A stretch of DNA of 64,000 nucleotides, from the NCBI GenBank assembly GCA_964651475.1, contig CAZYXV010000018.1, positions 1 to 64,000 of the forward strand, given 5' to 3'. The stretch is from JBGSMF01 sp964651475 (GTDB lineage: Bacteria; Chloroflexota; Anaerolineae; Fen-1058). The notes under the pieces are model-generated. The model was not told the DNA's origin. It made no database searches and saw only the letters and a list, made by a program, of their open reading frames with translations. Shown piece after piece: positions 51,876 through 61,106 of this stretch; the first letter of the stretch is position 1, and each line of letters begins with the position of its first letter. Position numbers and translations under genes: made by a program.

Positions 51876-51945
51876 GCGCCCTCCTGTTTTAGCATAATTC
51901 TAGGCAATTCAGGCCGCATTCGCACCAACGGGTTACCAGACTTGT

Positions 51946-51973
51946 TTGACAGTCAATTCCATTGTGGTATAAT
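51946..51973 (+). promoter_or_regulatory. Sigma70-type promoter of the LysM operon
   Basis: TTGACA (51946-51951), 16-bp spacer, extended TGTGGTATAAT (-10 at 51968-51973). It gives a leader of about 190 nt before the first LysM gene. I did not recognise a riboswitch class in the leader. Confidence 0.75.
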
Positions 51974-52169
51974 TTGCCAAGTTACGCAAGTTAAGAATTT
52001 TGCACACATACACTACCCGGTTGCCTGATGGCTTACTATGGGCATCGCATGGTCCCCTTTTACCCAGTCGGCGATGTTTCTCTGCCAGCAGTATTTCCCT
52101 AACCCCTGCCTACTTATGTGTTGTGTGTACGCTTAAACAAGAAAAAGCTCGTGCTTTATCAGGAGGATT

Positions 52170-53786
52170 ATGATGCGTTTGCAAACCTGGTTGGGACTGG
52201 CAATTGTTGCCGCGATTATAACCGGGCTGTTACCAGCCTGGGCGTTTGCCGCCCCTCCCGCCCAAGAAGAAATCGGACCAAATTTGCTGGTGGACGGCAA
52301 CTTTGAGTCTCCCCCTGTGATACAAGATGGCGTCGGGGAGGTACAGGTCGCGCCTGGTTGGAGGGCGTGGTACCTTGACGTGCCGCCCTCTTACGTCGTT
52401 CCTCCTCCGTCGTGCTATAACGCCAACGGCGGAAAAAGAGATAATGGCTGTTACTGGATGCGGCCCGAGTTCCGTGATACTATCAGACAATCGCACAGCA
52501 ACCGAGTACACGGCGGGGATCGCTCCCAGAAATATTTTTCCTTCGGACGCATGCACGAGGGCGGATTGTATCAACAAGTTAACAACGTCCCCGCCGGCGC
52601 CAAACTCCGCTTTTCCATTTACATCCAGGCGTGGATGTGTAGCGATGCTTCATCTGGCAAATGCAACGACGGGCGAATTTCGGATGCACCCGCAGACATG
52701 CACCTGCGTGTTGGCATTGATCCAACTGGGGGAACTAACCCCTTCGGGCCCAACATCGTATGGTCGGGTGAAGTGGCTGCCTGGGATCAATGGGTACGCT
52801 TCCAGGTAGAAGCGATTGCCCAATCCTCCACTGTGACAGTATTCACCCATTCGCGCCCCGAGTGGGATTGGGCGCGTATGAACAATGATGTTTACCTAGA
52901 CGATGCCGAACTTGTCACGGTGGGACCCATTCCCACCCCGACCCCCGAAGCCGCGGCCGTGCAGCCTGCGGCTGACAACCAACCCCAGGTCCAACCCCAA
53001 GCGCAGGTACAACCTATCACCAAGGCCAACGGCACGACGGTGCACCAGGTTAGTTCTGGCGATACGTTGCTGGGCATTGCGCTGGCGTATGGGGTCACGG
53101 TGGATGAAGTCGTGGCATGGAATCGCCTCAATCCGGGCGATTTTTTGCAAATCGACCAGGAGCTTGTCGTCAAAGCGCCTGCGGGGTGGGTCGCCCCTGT
53201 TCAGGCCGCCGCCAATCCACCTGCCGCAGCAGCGCAGTCCACGCCGGCCGCCCCAGCAGCGCCCACGCCCGCGCCGCAGCCTCAAGCTGTAGCCAATGCT
53301 CCAACCTCGCCGGCTGGCTTGTGCGTGGTGGCGTTTGACGACCAGAACATGAACTCGCTCTACGAAGACAAAGAAGGCCTGGTGGCCCAGACTCAATTTG
53401 ATGTGTTGAGCAGCGACGCTGTCATCAAATCGTATACCACCGATGGCAGCAGTGAACCTTATTGCTTCTTTGATTTGAACCCCGGCACCTACATAGTTTC
53501 GGCCAGGCTTGCCAGCGGGTATAAAGCCACATCCGTAGAAAAGACCGGTGTATCGCTTGCTGCGGGACAGACCGTTAACGTCGCTTTCGGCAGCATCAGC
53601 ACCGGCAAACAGCCGGCCAGCAAAGCCGGAGATAAGGCGGCCGCACCCGTGTCAGCCGCTAGCCAGGCTCAACAATCCTCACCCAACATATTTACGCGCA
53701 TGGGAGGGTTCCTGGTGGGCGCAAGCGGCATCATCGTACTTGGGTTGGCAATTGTGGTCGGCCTGGCAATGTCTCGCCGCCGCTAA
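52170..53786 (+). CDS. LysM surface protein 1 (membrane-anchored)
   Basis: A 538-residue exported protein. A signal peptide (1-28), a jelly-roll-like carbohydrate-binding region (about 35-250; NLLVDGNFESPP, GGLYQQVNNVPAGAKLRFSIYIQ), Pro/Gln linker, a LysM at about 290-335 (VHQVSSGDTLLGIALAYGVTV), Ala/Pro linker, a SdrD-B-like beta domain (LCVVAFDDQNMNSLYEDKEG), and a C-terminal helix ending RRR as stop-transfer anchor. LysM binds glycan chains (N-acetylglucosamine). It likely ties surface glycans or peptidoglycan to the membrane. AGGAGGATT precedes the ATG pair. Paralogous to the next gene. Confidence 0.88.
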   Translation: MMRLQTWLGLAIVAAIITGLLPAWAFAAPPAQEEIGPNLLVDGNFESPPVIQDGVGEVQVAPGWRAWYLDVPPSYVVPPPSCYNANGGKRDNGCYWMRPEFRDTIRQSHSNRVHGGDRSQKYFSFGRMHEGGLYQQVNNVPAGAKLRFSIYIQAWMCSDASSGKCNDGRISDAPADMHLRVGIDPTGGTNPFGPNIVWSGEVAAWDQWVRFQVEAIAQSSTVTVFTHSRPEWDWARMNNDVYLDDAELVTVGPIPTPTPEAAAVQPAADNQPQVQPQAQVQPITKANGTTVHQVSSGDTLLGIALAYGVTVDEVVAWNRLNPGDFLQIDQELVVKAPAGWVAPVQAAANPPAAAAQSTPAAPAAPTPAPQPQAVANAPTSPAGLCVVAFDDQNMNSLYEDKEGLVAQTQFDVLSSDAVIKSYTTDGSSEPYCFFDLNPGTYIVSARLASGYKATSVEKTGVSLAAGQTVNVAFGSISTGKQPASKAGDKAAAPVSAASQAQQSSPNIFTRMGGFLVGASGIIVLGLAIVVGLAMSRRR

Positions 53787-53801
53787 GAGAGGTTTGAACC
53801 G

Positions 53802-55205
53802 ATGCGCAAGTATGTAAGCCTGATCATAGCCAGTACATTGCTCGCCATCGCGCTCGTTCCGGGGCAAATCGCTCAGGCCACGCCCTCTTTCCAGGGCAGC
53901 ATTTCTTTGCAAAACGCCGGTTTCGAGGGAGGCACCACCTCTGGGTGGTCGTGGTGGTCCAAGGCTGAAGAAATTGTCAGGATTGGCAAAGATATTGACC
54001 TGAACAACTCTTGGTATACCCCACAATATGTTCCTAACAATCAAGGGATTCGCGTCCACGGCGGCGGTCAGTCCATTGAGATTAACAACGAGTACCGCAA
54101 GTGGCGAGGTGGGGTGTACCAAACGGTGAGCGCCGCGCCGGGCACTAGAATCGTCTTTAAAGTTTGGGCGCAGGGCTATACCAGCTCGGGCGAACTGATG
54201 CGGGTGCGCGCCGGCATTGACCCCAATGGAGGCACGAGCAACGGCGCAGTGACCTGGTCAGGCACCGCGTCGGTAGGCGAATCGTATATCCAACTCGTCT
54301 CACCCGAAGTCACAGTTGGCAGCGGCGGCAAGGCCACCGTCTTTACGTGGGCCGAAACGCCCAGCCCAGCCAATAAAACAGCGGTTTTTTTCGACGACGC
54401 GGCGGTCGAGATTACAGGGCAGGCGCAAGCTCAAGCCACCACACCAGCGCAGCCCGTCCAACCCACATCGCCGCCAGTGGTGGCGCAGCCTATCAAAACG
54501 GCTCAACCACAGCCCGATGGCTCGCTTGTCTACACCGTTCAATCCGGCGATACGCTGGGCGCAATTGCGATGGCCTACGGCACTACCGTTGACAGTATTA
54601 TGCAGCTCAACGGCCTGTCGAGCACCATCATCTCGGTTGGACAACGCCTGACCATCCGGGGAGCAACGGTGCCGCCTACAGCCACCACTCCGCCCACCCT
54701 GGCCGCGCCACCCACGCTGGAGGCAACACCGGTTCCGCCCACTGGCCAGATTTGCATCAAAGCCTATAACGATCGGGACGGCAATGGATTACCGGGCGGC
54801 GTTGGAGAGGACTTGTTGCCAGGCGTCGTGTTTGCCCTATCGAACAGTCAGGGCACGTTGAAGAACTATACCACCGACGGCCTCAACGAACCTTACTGTT
54901 TCCTGGATTTGTTGCCAGACACGTACACAGTCAAGATTGTATCACCCACAGGCTACAGCGCGACTACCCCAGAGGTTTGGAGCCTGGGGGTAGCAGGTGG
55001 GCAAAAGATTGACGTGAGTTTTGGCGCCAGACGCGGCGGTGCAGCGCCTACCGACGCCCCCACGGCCTCCCCATCGAGCAGTGGTGGGGGGGGAGGCTCT
55101 TCGTTTCTGGGCAGTGTCGGACGCATCATCCTGGGCGGCCTGGCCGTGATTGTGCTGATTGGCCTGGGCGCGGCCGGGATGTATTTTGTCGCAATGCGGC
55201 GCTGA
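53802..55205 (+). CDS. LysM surface protein 2 (membrane-anchored)
   Basis: A 467-residue paralogue of the gene before it, 15 nt downstream. Signal peptide 1-25; carbohydrate-binding-like region about 30-200 (NAGFEGGTTSGWSWWSKAEE, GVYQTVSAAPGTRIVFKVWAQ); LysM about 240-285 (VYTVQSGDTLGAIAMAYGTTV); SdrD-B-like domain about 320-400 (ICIKAYNDRDGNGLPGGVGEDLL); Ser/Gly linker; C-terminal membrane helix ending MRR. It presumably works alongside LysM protein 1. The tandem pair has diverged well beyond recent duplication. Confidence 0.88.
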   Translation: MRKYVSLIIASTLLAIALVPGQIAQATPSFQGSISLQNAGFEGGTTSGWSWWSKAEEIVRIGKDIDLNNSWYTPQYVPNNQGIRVHGGGQSIEINNEYRKWRGGVYQTVSAAPGTRIVFKVWAQGYTSSGELMRVRAGIDPNGGTSNGAVTWSGTASVGESYIQLVSPEVTVGSGGKATVFTWAETPSPANKTAVFFDDAAVEITGQAQAQATTPAQPVQPTSPPVVAQPIKTAQPQPDGSLVYTVQSGDTLGAIAMAYGTTVDSIMQLNGLSSTIISVGQRLTIRGATVPPTATTPPTLAAPPTLEATPVPPTGQICIKAYNDRDGNGLPGGVGEDLLPGVVFALSNSQGTLKNYTTDGLNEPYCFLDLLPDTYTVKIVSPTGYSATTPEVWSLGVAGGQKIDVSFGARRGGAAPTDAPTASPSSSGGGGGSSFLGSVGRIILGGLAVIVLIGLGAAGMYFVAMRR

Positions 55206-55228
55206 GTTGCACGCCATTCAAATCTGAT

Positions 55229-55283
55229 AGAAACCCGTTTTCTGCTCACCCCTGCGGGGTGCACAGCAAGAAAACGGGTTTCT
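55229..55283. repeat. Large perfect-like hairpin between LysM 2 and the GT39-like gene
   Basis: AGAAACCCGTTTTCTGCT pairs with AGCAAGAAAACGGGTTTCT (one bulge) and the core CACCCC/GGGGTG continues the stem. There is no T-run after it on the plus strand. It may stop or stabilise the LysM message, or be a mobile palindrome; it lies 13 bp before the next start. Confidence 0.8.
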
Positions 55284-55295
55284 GCGTAATGACCG

Positions 55296-57233
55296 ATGAA
55301 GTTCTTGTCTCGTACCTGGTCCACACCACGCTGGATGATTCTGGCTGTATGTTTGCTTGGCCTGGCCTACACGCTTCGAGTCTACGGGCTGGGGAGGCAA
55401 GACCTGTGGGGCGATGAAGCTGTAAGCGCGCTGGTTCTCAAACACGATGTGGTTCAAATACTGAATGGCCAGGTTGATCCGCTCCTTCCCCCGCTTTATT
55501 TTTTACTGCTTCGTTTTTGCACCTGCCTGGCTGGCCGAACCGAATTTGCGATTCGCTATCTTTCTCTTGTCGGCGCAATGGTCGGGGTCGCGTTCACTGG
55601 CCGCGCTGCCCGTGAATCGCTGGGGCGCCCGGCAGGAGCATTGGCGCTGGCGCTGGCGACCATCGCACCATTCCAGGTATATTACGCTCAGGAAGCGCGT
55701 ATGTACGGAGTGGCGCTCGCGTTTAACGCGGGGGCTTTGTGGGCCGCCATAGCCGCGCTGCGCCAGCGCAGGCTGGCCAGGCAAAAGAGTTTTTGGCAGG
55801 CTTGGATTGCATTTGCCGTGCTGGCTCTGGGCGCGGTCTATGCGCACTATATTTCATTTCTACACTTGCTGGGCATCGCCGCCAGCCTAGCGATAGCCTG
55901 GCGGCGTCAAGCCCGCCAGTTGGCGCTGGCGGGCTTGACCGCTGTGATGATGGGATTGGTCTATTTGCCGTGGGCTTGGGGACAGGTAAATCGCCTCGGC
56001 GGCCAATTTCCTTTCCGTCCTCACGTATGGACGCTGACCAAACTCCTGGATATCACACGAGATACCCTCCAGGCGTTCAGCGTAGGCCAAACGCTCCATC
56101 AAAATTGGGGGTGGGGCATCGTAGCGCTGATGGCGCTTGCCGCCGGGATTGGATGCGCAGCGGCGATACGCCCCCGGCGACCTGAACGATGGCTGCCGGG
56201 CGTCGTTGTCGTCACTGTCTTGGTAGGGGGTTGGGCTTTTAACGCGTATCTCTTTATCTTTGAGTCGCGCTATTTGATGGTGGGCATGCCGGCGTACCTT
56301 TTGCTGGTAGCGGGGGGTATTTATTGGGTTGGCCGGCGCTGGCCGGCGCTGGCCGCGTTATCATTAGCCGCTATTCTTGCGGCAGCCAGTTTTGCCAATG
56401 CCACCTACTACACAAGTTATACCAAAGGCAATTATGGCAAATTGATGCGAACTGTGATTTCCGGCGCCCAACCTGGCGATTTGCTGATGCTCAACAACCC
56501 ATTGCAGAGAGCCATCTTTGAATATTATCGCCCCACCAACGTGGACTATGCCTACATATCGCGCGATGCCATTATTGACCCGGCCCGGCTGGACGCTGAA
56601 ATGACCCGGTTGGCTGCAGGACGCGGGCGCGTCTGGCTGGTGATGTTTGGCGACCCAAACGAATACGACCCCGAATTTCAGGTGGAGCATTGGCTGGCCA
56701 CACACGGCGCTAAAAGCCATTACGAGGGATTTGGCGATTCGACTCTGGCGCTCTATGTCATGTCAAGCGCGGCCGGCGTCACGGTCCCCGTATCGGCTAC
56801 GTTCGACGGTCAGATGGCACTGACCGGTTATCTCTTGAGCGCTGGCGTGCTGAGGCCAGGCGACACCCTCATCGTGGAATTGGATTGGAAGGCTATTGCC
56901 GATCCAGGCAGAGATTATACAATCTTTGTGCAACTGATCGGACCTGACGGCACGCTAGTGGCCCAGGTAGACACCCCCCCCGTAGGCGGCACACGTCCGA
57001 CCAGCGCGTGGGCTGCCGGTGAATCCGTCTCCGACCGCTATGCCTTGCGCATCCCCACCACCGCGCCGGCTGGCGAAGGACAATTGATTGTGGGGCTTTA
57101 CCCCTGGCCCGACCTGACTCGCCTGCCGCTCACAGAAACAGGCGGGCTGCCCGCCGCCAATGATGCTTTGCGGCTGGCAACGATTACGATTACGACGACG
57201 AGTACAACGACGAGTACAATCACTTTGGACTAA
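55296..57233 (+). CDS. GT39/ArnT-like membrane glycosyltransferase
   Basis: A 645-residue polytopic protein with about ten helices in residues 10-375. The extracytoplasmic acidic motif in LGRQDLWGDEAVSALVL and YAQEARMYGVALAF match the dolichyl/polyprenyl-phosphate mannosyltransferase family (C-type glycosyltransferases). The C-terminal 150 residues are a soluble beta domain (LIVELDWKAIADPGRDY). The last 17 residues are a Thr/Ile/Ser-rich tail coded by a decayed repeat (about 57180-57225). It would add sugars to exported glycans or proteins using a lipid-linked donor. Confidence 0.85.
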   Translation: MKFLSRTWSTPRWMILAVCLLGLAYTLRVYGLGRQDLWGDEAVSALVLKHDVVQILNGQVDPLLPPLYFLLLRFCTCLAGRTEFAIRYLSLVGAMVGVAFTGRAARESLGRPAGALALALATIAPFQVYYAQEARMYGVALAFNAGALWAAIAALRQRRLARQKSFWQAWIAFAVLALGAVYAHYISFLHLLGIAASLAIAWRRQARQLALAGLTAVMMGLVYLPWAWGQVNRLGGQFPFRPHVWTLTKLLDITRDTLQAFSVGQTLHQNWGWGIVALMALAAGIGCAAAIRPRRPERWLPGVVVVTVLVGGWAFNAYLFIFESRYLMVGMPAYLLLVAGGIYWVGRRWPALAALSLAAILAAASFANATYYTSYTKGNYGKLMRTVISGAQPGDLLMLNNPLQRAIFEYYRPTNVDYAYISRDAIIDPARLDAEMTRLAAGRGRVWLVMFGDPNEYDPEFQVEHWLATHGAKSHYEGFGDSTLALYVMSSAAGVTVPVSATFDGQMALTGYLLSAGVLRPGDTLIVELDWKAIADPGRDYTIFVQLIGPDGTLVAQVDTPPVGGTRPTSAWAAGESVSDRYALRIPTTAPAGEGQLIVGLYPWPDLTRLPLTETGGLPAANDALRLATITITTTSTTTSTITLD

Positions 57234-57355
57234 TGAGCCAGGACGATTGTGGCTTCACACTCAACCGCCTTGCCTGCCCTGGCAAGACAACGCGCAGACC
57301 GTGAAACATTAAAAGCGTTGCCGGCGTCTTGTTTTTAAGCGGTCAAGACTAGAAC

Positions 57356-57385
57356 TTGCCACACGCTTGTCAACGGGTGTATAAT
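57356..57385 (+). promoter_or_regulatory. Candidate promoter of LCP gene 1
   Basis: TTGCCA (57356-57361), 18-bp spacer, extended TGTATAAT (-10 at 57380-57385), about 35 bp before the first ATG. Confidence 0.55.
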
Positions 57386-57419
57386 TGCCTGCGTCATTGC
57401 ACATGGCGCATGCGTTCAG

Positions 57420-59114
57420 ATGCAAAAGTGTAAAAGATCAAATAAAATGGGACAAGCCAATCCAAACAACAAGCCTGCCTCTACAAAGGCCGCTTCACCG
57501 CACAACTCGCGTCAGAGCACACCGCCGGCAAGGTCGCGCTCTCTGATAACGGATCTATTGAACATCGGGCTGGCGCTTGTCGCCATTATGCTGCTCGTCT
57601 CAATCCTCAGATTCTTGTGGCAAGATGTATCTTCAAGCCTGCCTGCCATTGCAGCGCACAATGGCAAAACGGCAACGCCGGATGTGTCTACACCGACCCA
57701 TACCAACACGCCCCCACCCACGGCCACGTTAACTTGCACGCCTACGCGCCGGCCCACAAACACACGCCTGCCCACGCTCACGCCGCGCCCCACTGCCACA
57801 CCGACCAGCATCCCCACGGACACACCTGTCTCGCCGCGCGGCGCATATCCCCCTACCGTAACGCCCGACGCCAGCTTTGTCATCAGCAGCACGCCCGTTC
57901 CCGAAGCAGCGCCGCTGGTCGAGTTTCCGCAGGGAACCATCAACATTGTCCTGCTCGGCAGCGACAAGCGCCCCAACGAAGGAGGGTGGCGAACTGATAC
58001 CATCATCGTCGCCAGCGTCAATCCCAATGCGCCCTCTGTGACCATGCTCTCCATCCCGCGCGATTTGTGGCTCTACGTCCCCGGCTGGATGTTTCAACGC
58101 GTCAACCTGGCCGACCAACACGGCGCCAGCGTAAACTTTCCCGGCGGCGGGCCGGGCCTGCTCAAGCAAACCATCCAATACAACCTCGGCGTCCACGTAG
58201 ACTATTACGCCCGCGTGGACTTTGCCGGCTTTATGAATATCATTGACGCCCTGGGCGGCATTGACGTCGTCGCCGATTGTCCCCTCGTGGACGTCTTCCC
58301 CGATGACCCCATCACCGAAGACCCCACCATCACCGGCACCATCTCCATCCAAACCCCTGGCGTCTATCACCTGGACGGCAAACACGCCTTGTGGTACGCT
58401 CGCAGCCGCTACACCTCCCCCGGCGGCGACCTCGACCGCAGCCGTCGTCAACATCGCGTCTTGCGCGGCCTCTGGAACAAGGCCACCGAACTCGACGCCG
58501 TCGCTCGCCTCCCCCAACTGTGGAGCCAACTCTCCTCCTCAATCGAAACCGATCTCACCTGGAACGACATCGTCTGGCTCGCTTCTCTCACCCCTCGCCT
58601 CGACAACTCTCACATCCGCAGCGGCTTTATTGACGGCGACGCCCTCCAGCCCTGGACCACTCCCTCTGGCGCCTCTGTCTACCTCCCCAACACCGAGCGT
58701 ATGCTAGAACAAGTCCAGGATACCTTCAACCCTCCCTCCAACATCGCCGCACAAGCCCCCACCCAGATCGAAGTCTGGAACGGCACCCCCTTCACCGATT
58801 GGGACGTCCTCGCCACCGACCGCCTCCAGTGGGCAGGCTTTTGGGTCACTTCCCTCCGCTCCGCCGACCGCCTGGACTATGCACGCTCTCAAATCATTGA
58901 TTTCTCCACCACCCCCAAGGGCAGCCGCCTCCCCTCTCTCTTGCGCCTCTTCCAACTCACCCAGGCCGACGTCGTCGCCCAGCCCGACCCAAACAGCCCC
59001 GTCCCCTATCGCCTCATCGTCGGCGCCAATTACAACCCTTGCGTGCGCCCCGCTTTGCCCCATCGCCCCACCCCTACACCGACACCCGCGCCTACAGACA
59101 CCCCCACTCCCTGA
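57420..59114 (+). CDS. LytR-CpsA-Psr (LCP) family glycopolymer ligase, copy 1
   Basis: A 564-residue membrane protein: cytoplasmic Pro-rich tail, one helix (about 43-65), a Thr/Pro stalk (PTATPTSIPTDTP-like), LCP domain (about 175-345; INIVLLGSDKRP, RTDTIIVASVNP, MLSIPRDLWLYVPG, GKHALWYARSRYTSPGGDLDRSRRQ) and LytR_C (about 430-530; IEVWNGTPFTDW). LCP enzymes attach polymers from lipid carriers to peptidoglycan or other surface acceptors, which fits the sugar-transferase genes nearby. The start is uncertain: ATG 57420 or 57447; neither has a clear ribosome binding site. 3' part is a direct repeat of copy 2. Confidence 0.92.
   Translation: MQKCKRSNKMGQANPNNKPASTKAASPHNSRQSTPPARSRSLITDLLNIGLALVAIMLLVSILRFLWQDVSSSLPAIAAHNGKTATPDVSTPTHTNTPPPTATLTCTPTRRPTNTRLPTLTPRPTATPTSIPTDTPVSPRGAYPPTVTPDASFVISSTPVPEAAPLVEFPQGTINIVLLGSDKRPNEGGWRTDTIIVASVNPNAPSVTMLSIPRDLWLYVPGWMFQRVNLADQHGASVNFPGGGPGLLKQTIQYNLGVHVDYYARVDFAGFMNIIDALGGIDVVADCPLVDVFPDDPITEDPTITGTISIQTPGVYHLDGKHALWYARSRYTSPGGDLDRSRRQHRVLRGLWNKATELDAVARLPQLWSQLSSSIETDLTWNDIVWLASLTPRLDNSHIRSGFIDGDALQPWTTPSGASVYLPNTERMLEQVQDTFNPPSNIAAQAPTQIEVWNGTPFTDWDVLATDRLQWAGFWVTSLRSADRLDYARSQIIDFSTTPKGSRLPSLLRLFQLTQADVVAQPDPNSPVPYRLIVGANYNPCVRPALPHRPTPTPTPAPTDTPTP
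58134..59085 (+). repeat. 952-bp direct repeat, copy 1 (within LCP gene 1)
   Basis: By eye it is base-for-base the same as 59953-60904, offset 1819 bp. The first difference upstream is 58133 (A versus G) and downstream 59086 (C versus T). Outside these limits the two genes differ at many sites, which points to gene conversion or recent partial duplication. Confidence 0.9.
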
Positions 59115-59310
59115 CTTGTCCGCACTCGCTATCCACCACAATCCCAATGCTGCTTGTCCAGTAACCAGCCTGTAACCTGATTGACACGCCACGTTCAAGA
59201 AACCTGGCCTATAATCAAATATACCCCTGGTTTAGGGGTGTGCGGCATCCTTAGCGCGGCAAGAATGCCGAATTTGATCACACTATTCCCGGACGTAGCG
59301 GTCGGTGAAA

Positions 59311-60927
59311 ATGGAGCGCCAACTTTATCGAAAAGACAGGCAACACACCCAGCCCCAGCTTGCCCCACGTCGCCTACTCATTCCCAATCTCAACGCGCCG
59401 CGGCTGAACTCGCACACTCTGTTCGTCAAGCTATTGAACATTGATTTGGCGCTCATTAGCGTCCTACTGTTTGCCTCAATCCTTGGCAGTCCATCACCAG
59501 ACCTGTCATCTGCCAAAGTGGCCGCGGCGCAAAGTGTGTATTTGGACACAGCGGCGCCAACTCTAACCTCTACACCCACTTCCACACCTACTCCCACACC
59601 TACCGCTACTTCTACACCCACCTCTACCCCCCGGCCAACAACAACGCCTACCAGAACGCCTCTCCCAGCGCCATCCGGCGAGTATCCTCCCACAGTTACG
59701 CCCAACGCGGCGGCAGTACCCAAACCGGCGCCGCTGGTCGAGTTTCCGCAAGGAACCATCAATATTGTCCTGCTCGGCAGCGACAAACGCCCCAAGGATG
59801 GCGAGTGGCGAACCGATACTGTCATCGTCGCCAGCGTCAACCCCAACGTTCCCTCTGTGACCATGCTCTCCATCCCGCGCGACCTGTGGCTCTACATCCC
59901 CGGCTGGATGTTCCAACGCGTCAACCTGGCCGATGTGCATGGCGCCAGCGTGAACTTTCCCGGCGGCGGGCCGGGCCTGCTCAAGCAAACCATCCAATAC
60001 AACCTCGGCGTCCACGTAGACTATTACGCCCGCGTGGACTTTGCCGGCTTTATGAATATCATTGACGCCCTGGGCGGCATTGACGTCGTCGCCGATTGTC
60101 CCCTCGTGGACGTCTTCCCCGATGACCCCATCACCGAAGACCCCACCATCACCGGCACCATCTCCATCCAAACCCCTGGCGTCTATCACCTGGACGGCAA
60201 ACACGCCTTGTGGTACGCTCGCAGCCGCTACACCTCCCCCGGCGGCGACCTCGACCGCAGCCGTCGTCAACATCGCGTCTTGCGCGGCCTCTGGAACAAG
60301 GCCACCGAACTCGACGCCGTCGCTCGCCTCCCCCAACTGTGGAGCCAACTCTCCTCCTCAATCGAAACCGATCTCACCTGGAACGACATCGTCTGGCTCG
60401 CTTCTCTCACCCCTCGCCTCGACAACTCTCACATCCGCAGCGGCTTTATTGACGGCGACGCCCTCCAGCCCTGGACCACTCCCTCTGGCGCCTCTGTCTA
60501 CCTCCCCAACACCGAGCGTATGCTAGAACAAGTCCAGGATACCTTCAACCCTCCCTCCAACATCGCCGCACAAGCCCCCACCCAGATCGAAGTCTGGAAC
60601 GGCACCCCCTTCACCGATTGGGACGTCCTCGCCACCGACCGCCTCCAGTGGGCAGGCTTTTGGGTCACTTCCCTCCGCTCCGCCGACCGCCTGGACTATG
60701 CACGCTCTCAAATCATTGATTTCTCCACCACCCCCAAGGGCAGCCGCCTCCCCTCTCTCTTGCGCCTCTTCCAACTCACCCAGGCCGACGTCGTCGCCCA
60801 GCCCGACCCAAACAGCCCCGTCCCCTATCGCCTCATCGTCGGCGCCAATTACAACCCTTGCGTGCGCCCCGCTTTGCCCCATCGCCCCACCCCTACACCG
60901 ACACTAACACCTACCGCCCCTCCATAA
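59311..60927 (+). CDS. LytR-CpsA-Psr (LCP) family glycopolymer ligase, copy 2
   Basis: A 538-residue tandem paralogue of the gene before it, with the same order: cytoplasmic tail, single helix (about 42-60), Thr/Pro stalk of TPTPTPTA units, LCP domain (INIVLLGSDKRPKDGEWRTD, MLSIPRDLWLYIPG) and LytR_C. Residues from SVNFPGGGPG to the end of LytR_C are the same as in copy 1. The N-terminal third, including helix and stalk, is different. Start ATG 59311 has GGTG upstream; GTG 59305 is an alternative. The conserved block has a marked C-ending codon bias. Confidence 0.92.
   Translation: MERQLYRKDRQHTQPQLAPRRLLIPNLNAPRLNSHTLFVKLLNIDLALISVLLFASILGSPSPDLSSAKVAAAQSVYLDTAAPTLTSTPTSTPTPTPTATSTPTSTPRPTTTPTRTPLPAPSGEYPPTVTPNAAAVPKPAPLVEFPQGTINIVLLGSDKRPKDGEWRTDTVIVASVNPNVPSVTMLSIPRDLWLYIPGWMFQRVNLADVHGASVNFPGGGPGLLKQTIQYNLGVHVDYYARVDFAGFMNIIDALGGIDVVADCPLVDVFPDDPITEDPTITGTISIQTPGVYHLDGKHALWYARSRYTSPGGDLDRSRRQHRVLRGLWNKATELDAVARLPQLWSQLSSSIETDLTWNDIVWLASLTPRLDNSHIRSGFIDGDALQPWTTPSGASVYLPNTERMLEQVQDTFNPPSNIAAQAPTQIEVWNGTPFTDWDVLATDRLQWAGFWVTSLRSADRLDYARSQIIDFSTTPKGSRLPSLLRLFQLTQADVVAQPDPNSPVPYRLIVGANYNPCVRPALPHRPTPTPTLTPTAPP
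59953..60904 (+). repeat. 952-bp direct repeat, copy 2 (within LCP gene 2)
   Basis: Matches 58134-59085. It covers the second half of the LCP domain and the whole LytR_C domain. Confidence 0.9.
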
Positions 60928-61032
60928 AACAGTGATCAGCGTGACCCTGCCGCAACCGTACCTTTAATCCGCGAATCTGCGCGAATAACACGATGTAAAA
61001 TCACATAGAGTGATTGGCCGCCTGAGCTGTAC

Positions 61033-61061
61033 TTGACGCTTCTTCTTCCCATCAGTATAAT
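61033..61061 (+). promoter_or_regulatory. Sigma70-type promoter of the histidine kinase gene
   Basis: TTGACG (61033-61038), 17-bp spacer, TATAAT (61056-61061), 45 bp before the ATG. Confidence 0.75.
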
Positions 61062-61106
61062 GAATTCGCGTCTGCGTCTTGCGAGATAAAACACATGGAG
61101 TAAACT

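Noticed and set aside
59181..59215. Promoter between the two LCP genes (TTGACA ... TATAAT)
   Set aside because: The spacer is 23 bp, too long for a standard sigma70 promoter, so it was not annotated.
58243..60526. Matching alternative-frame ORFs of 154 codons in both LCP genes
   Set aside because: They occur as a pair only because the DNA is duplicated; the Ser/Pro-rich composition and position inside LCP/LytR_C coding sequence mark them as shadows.
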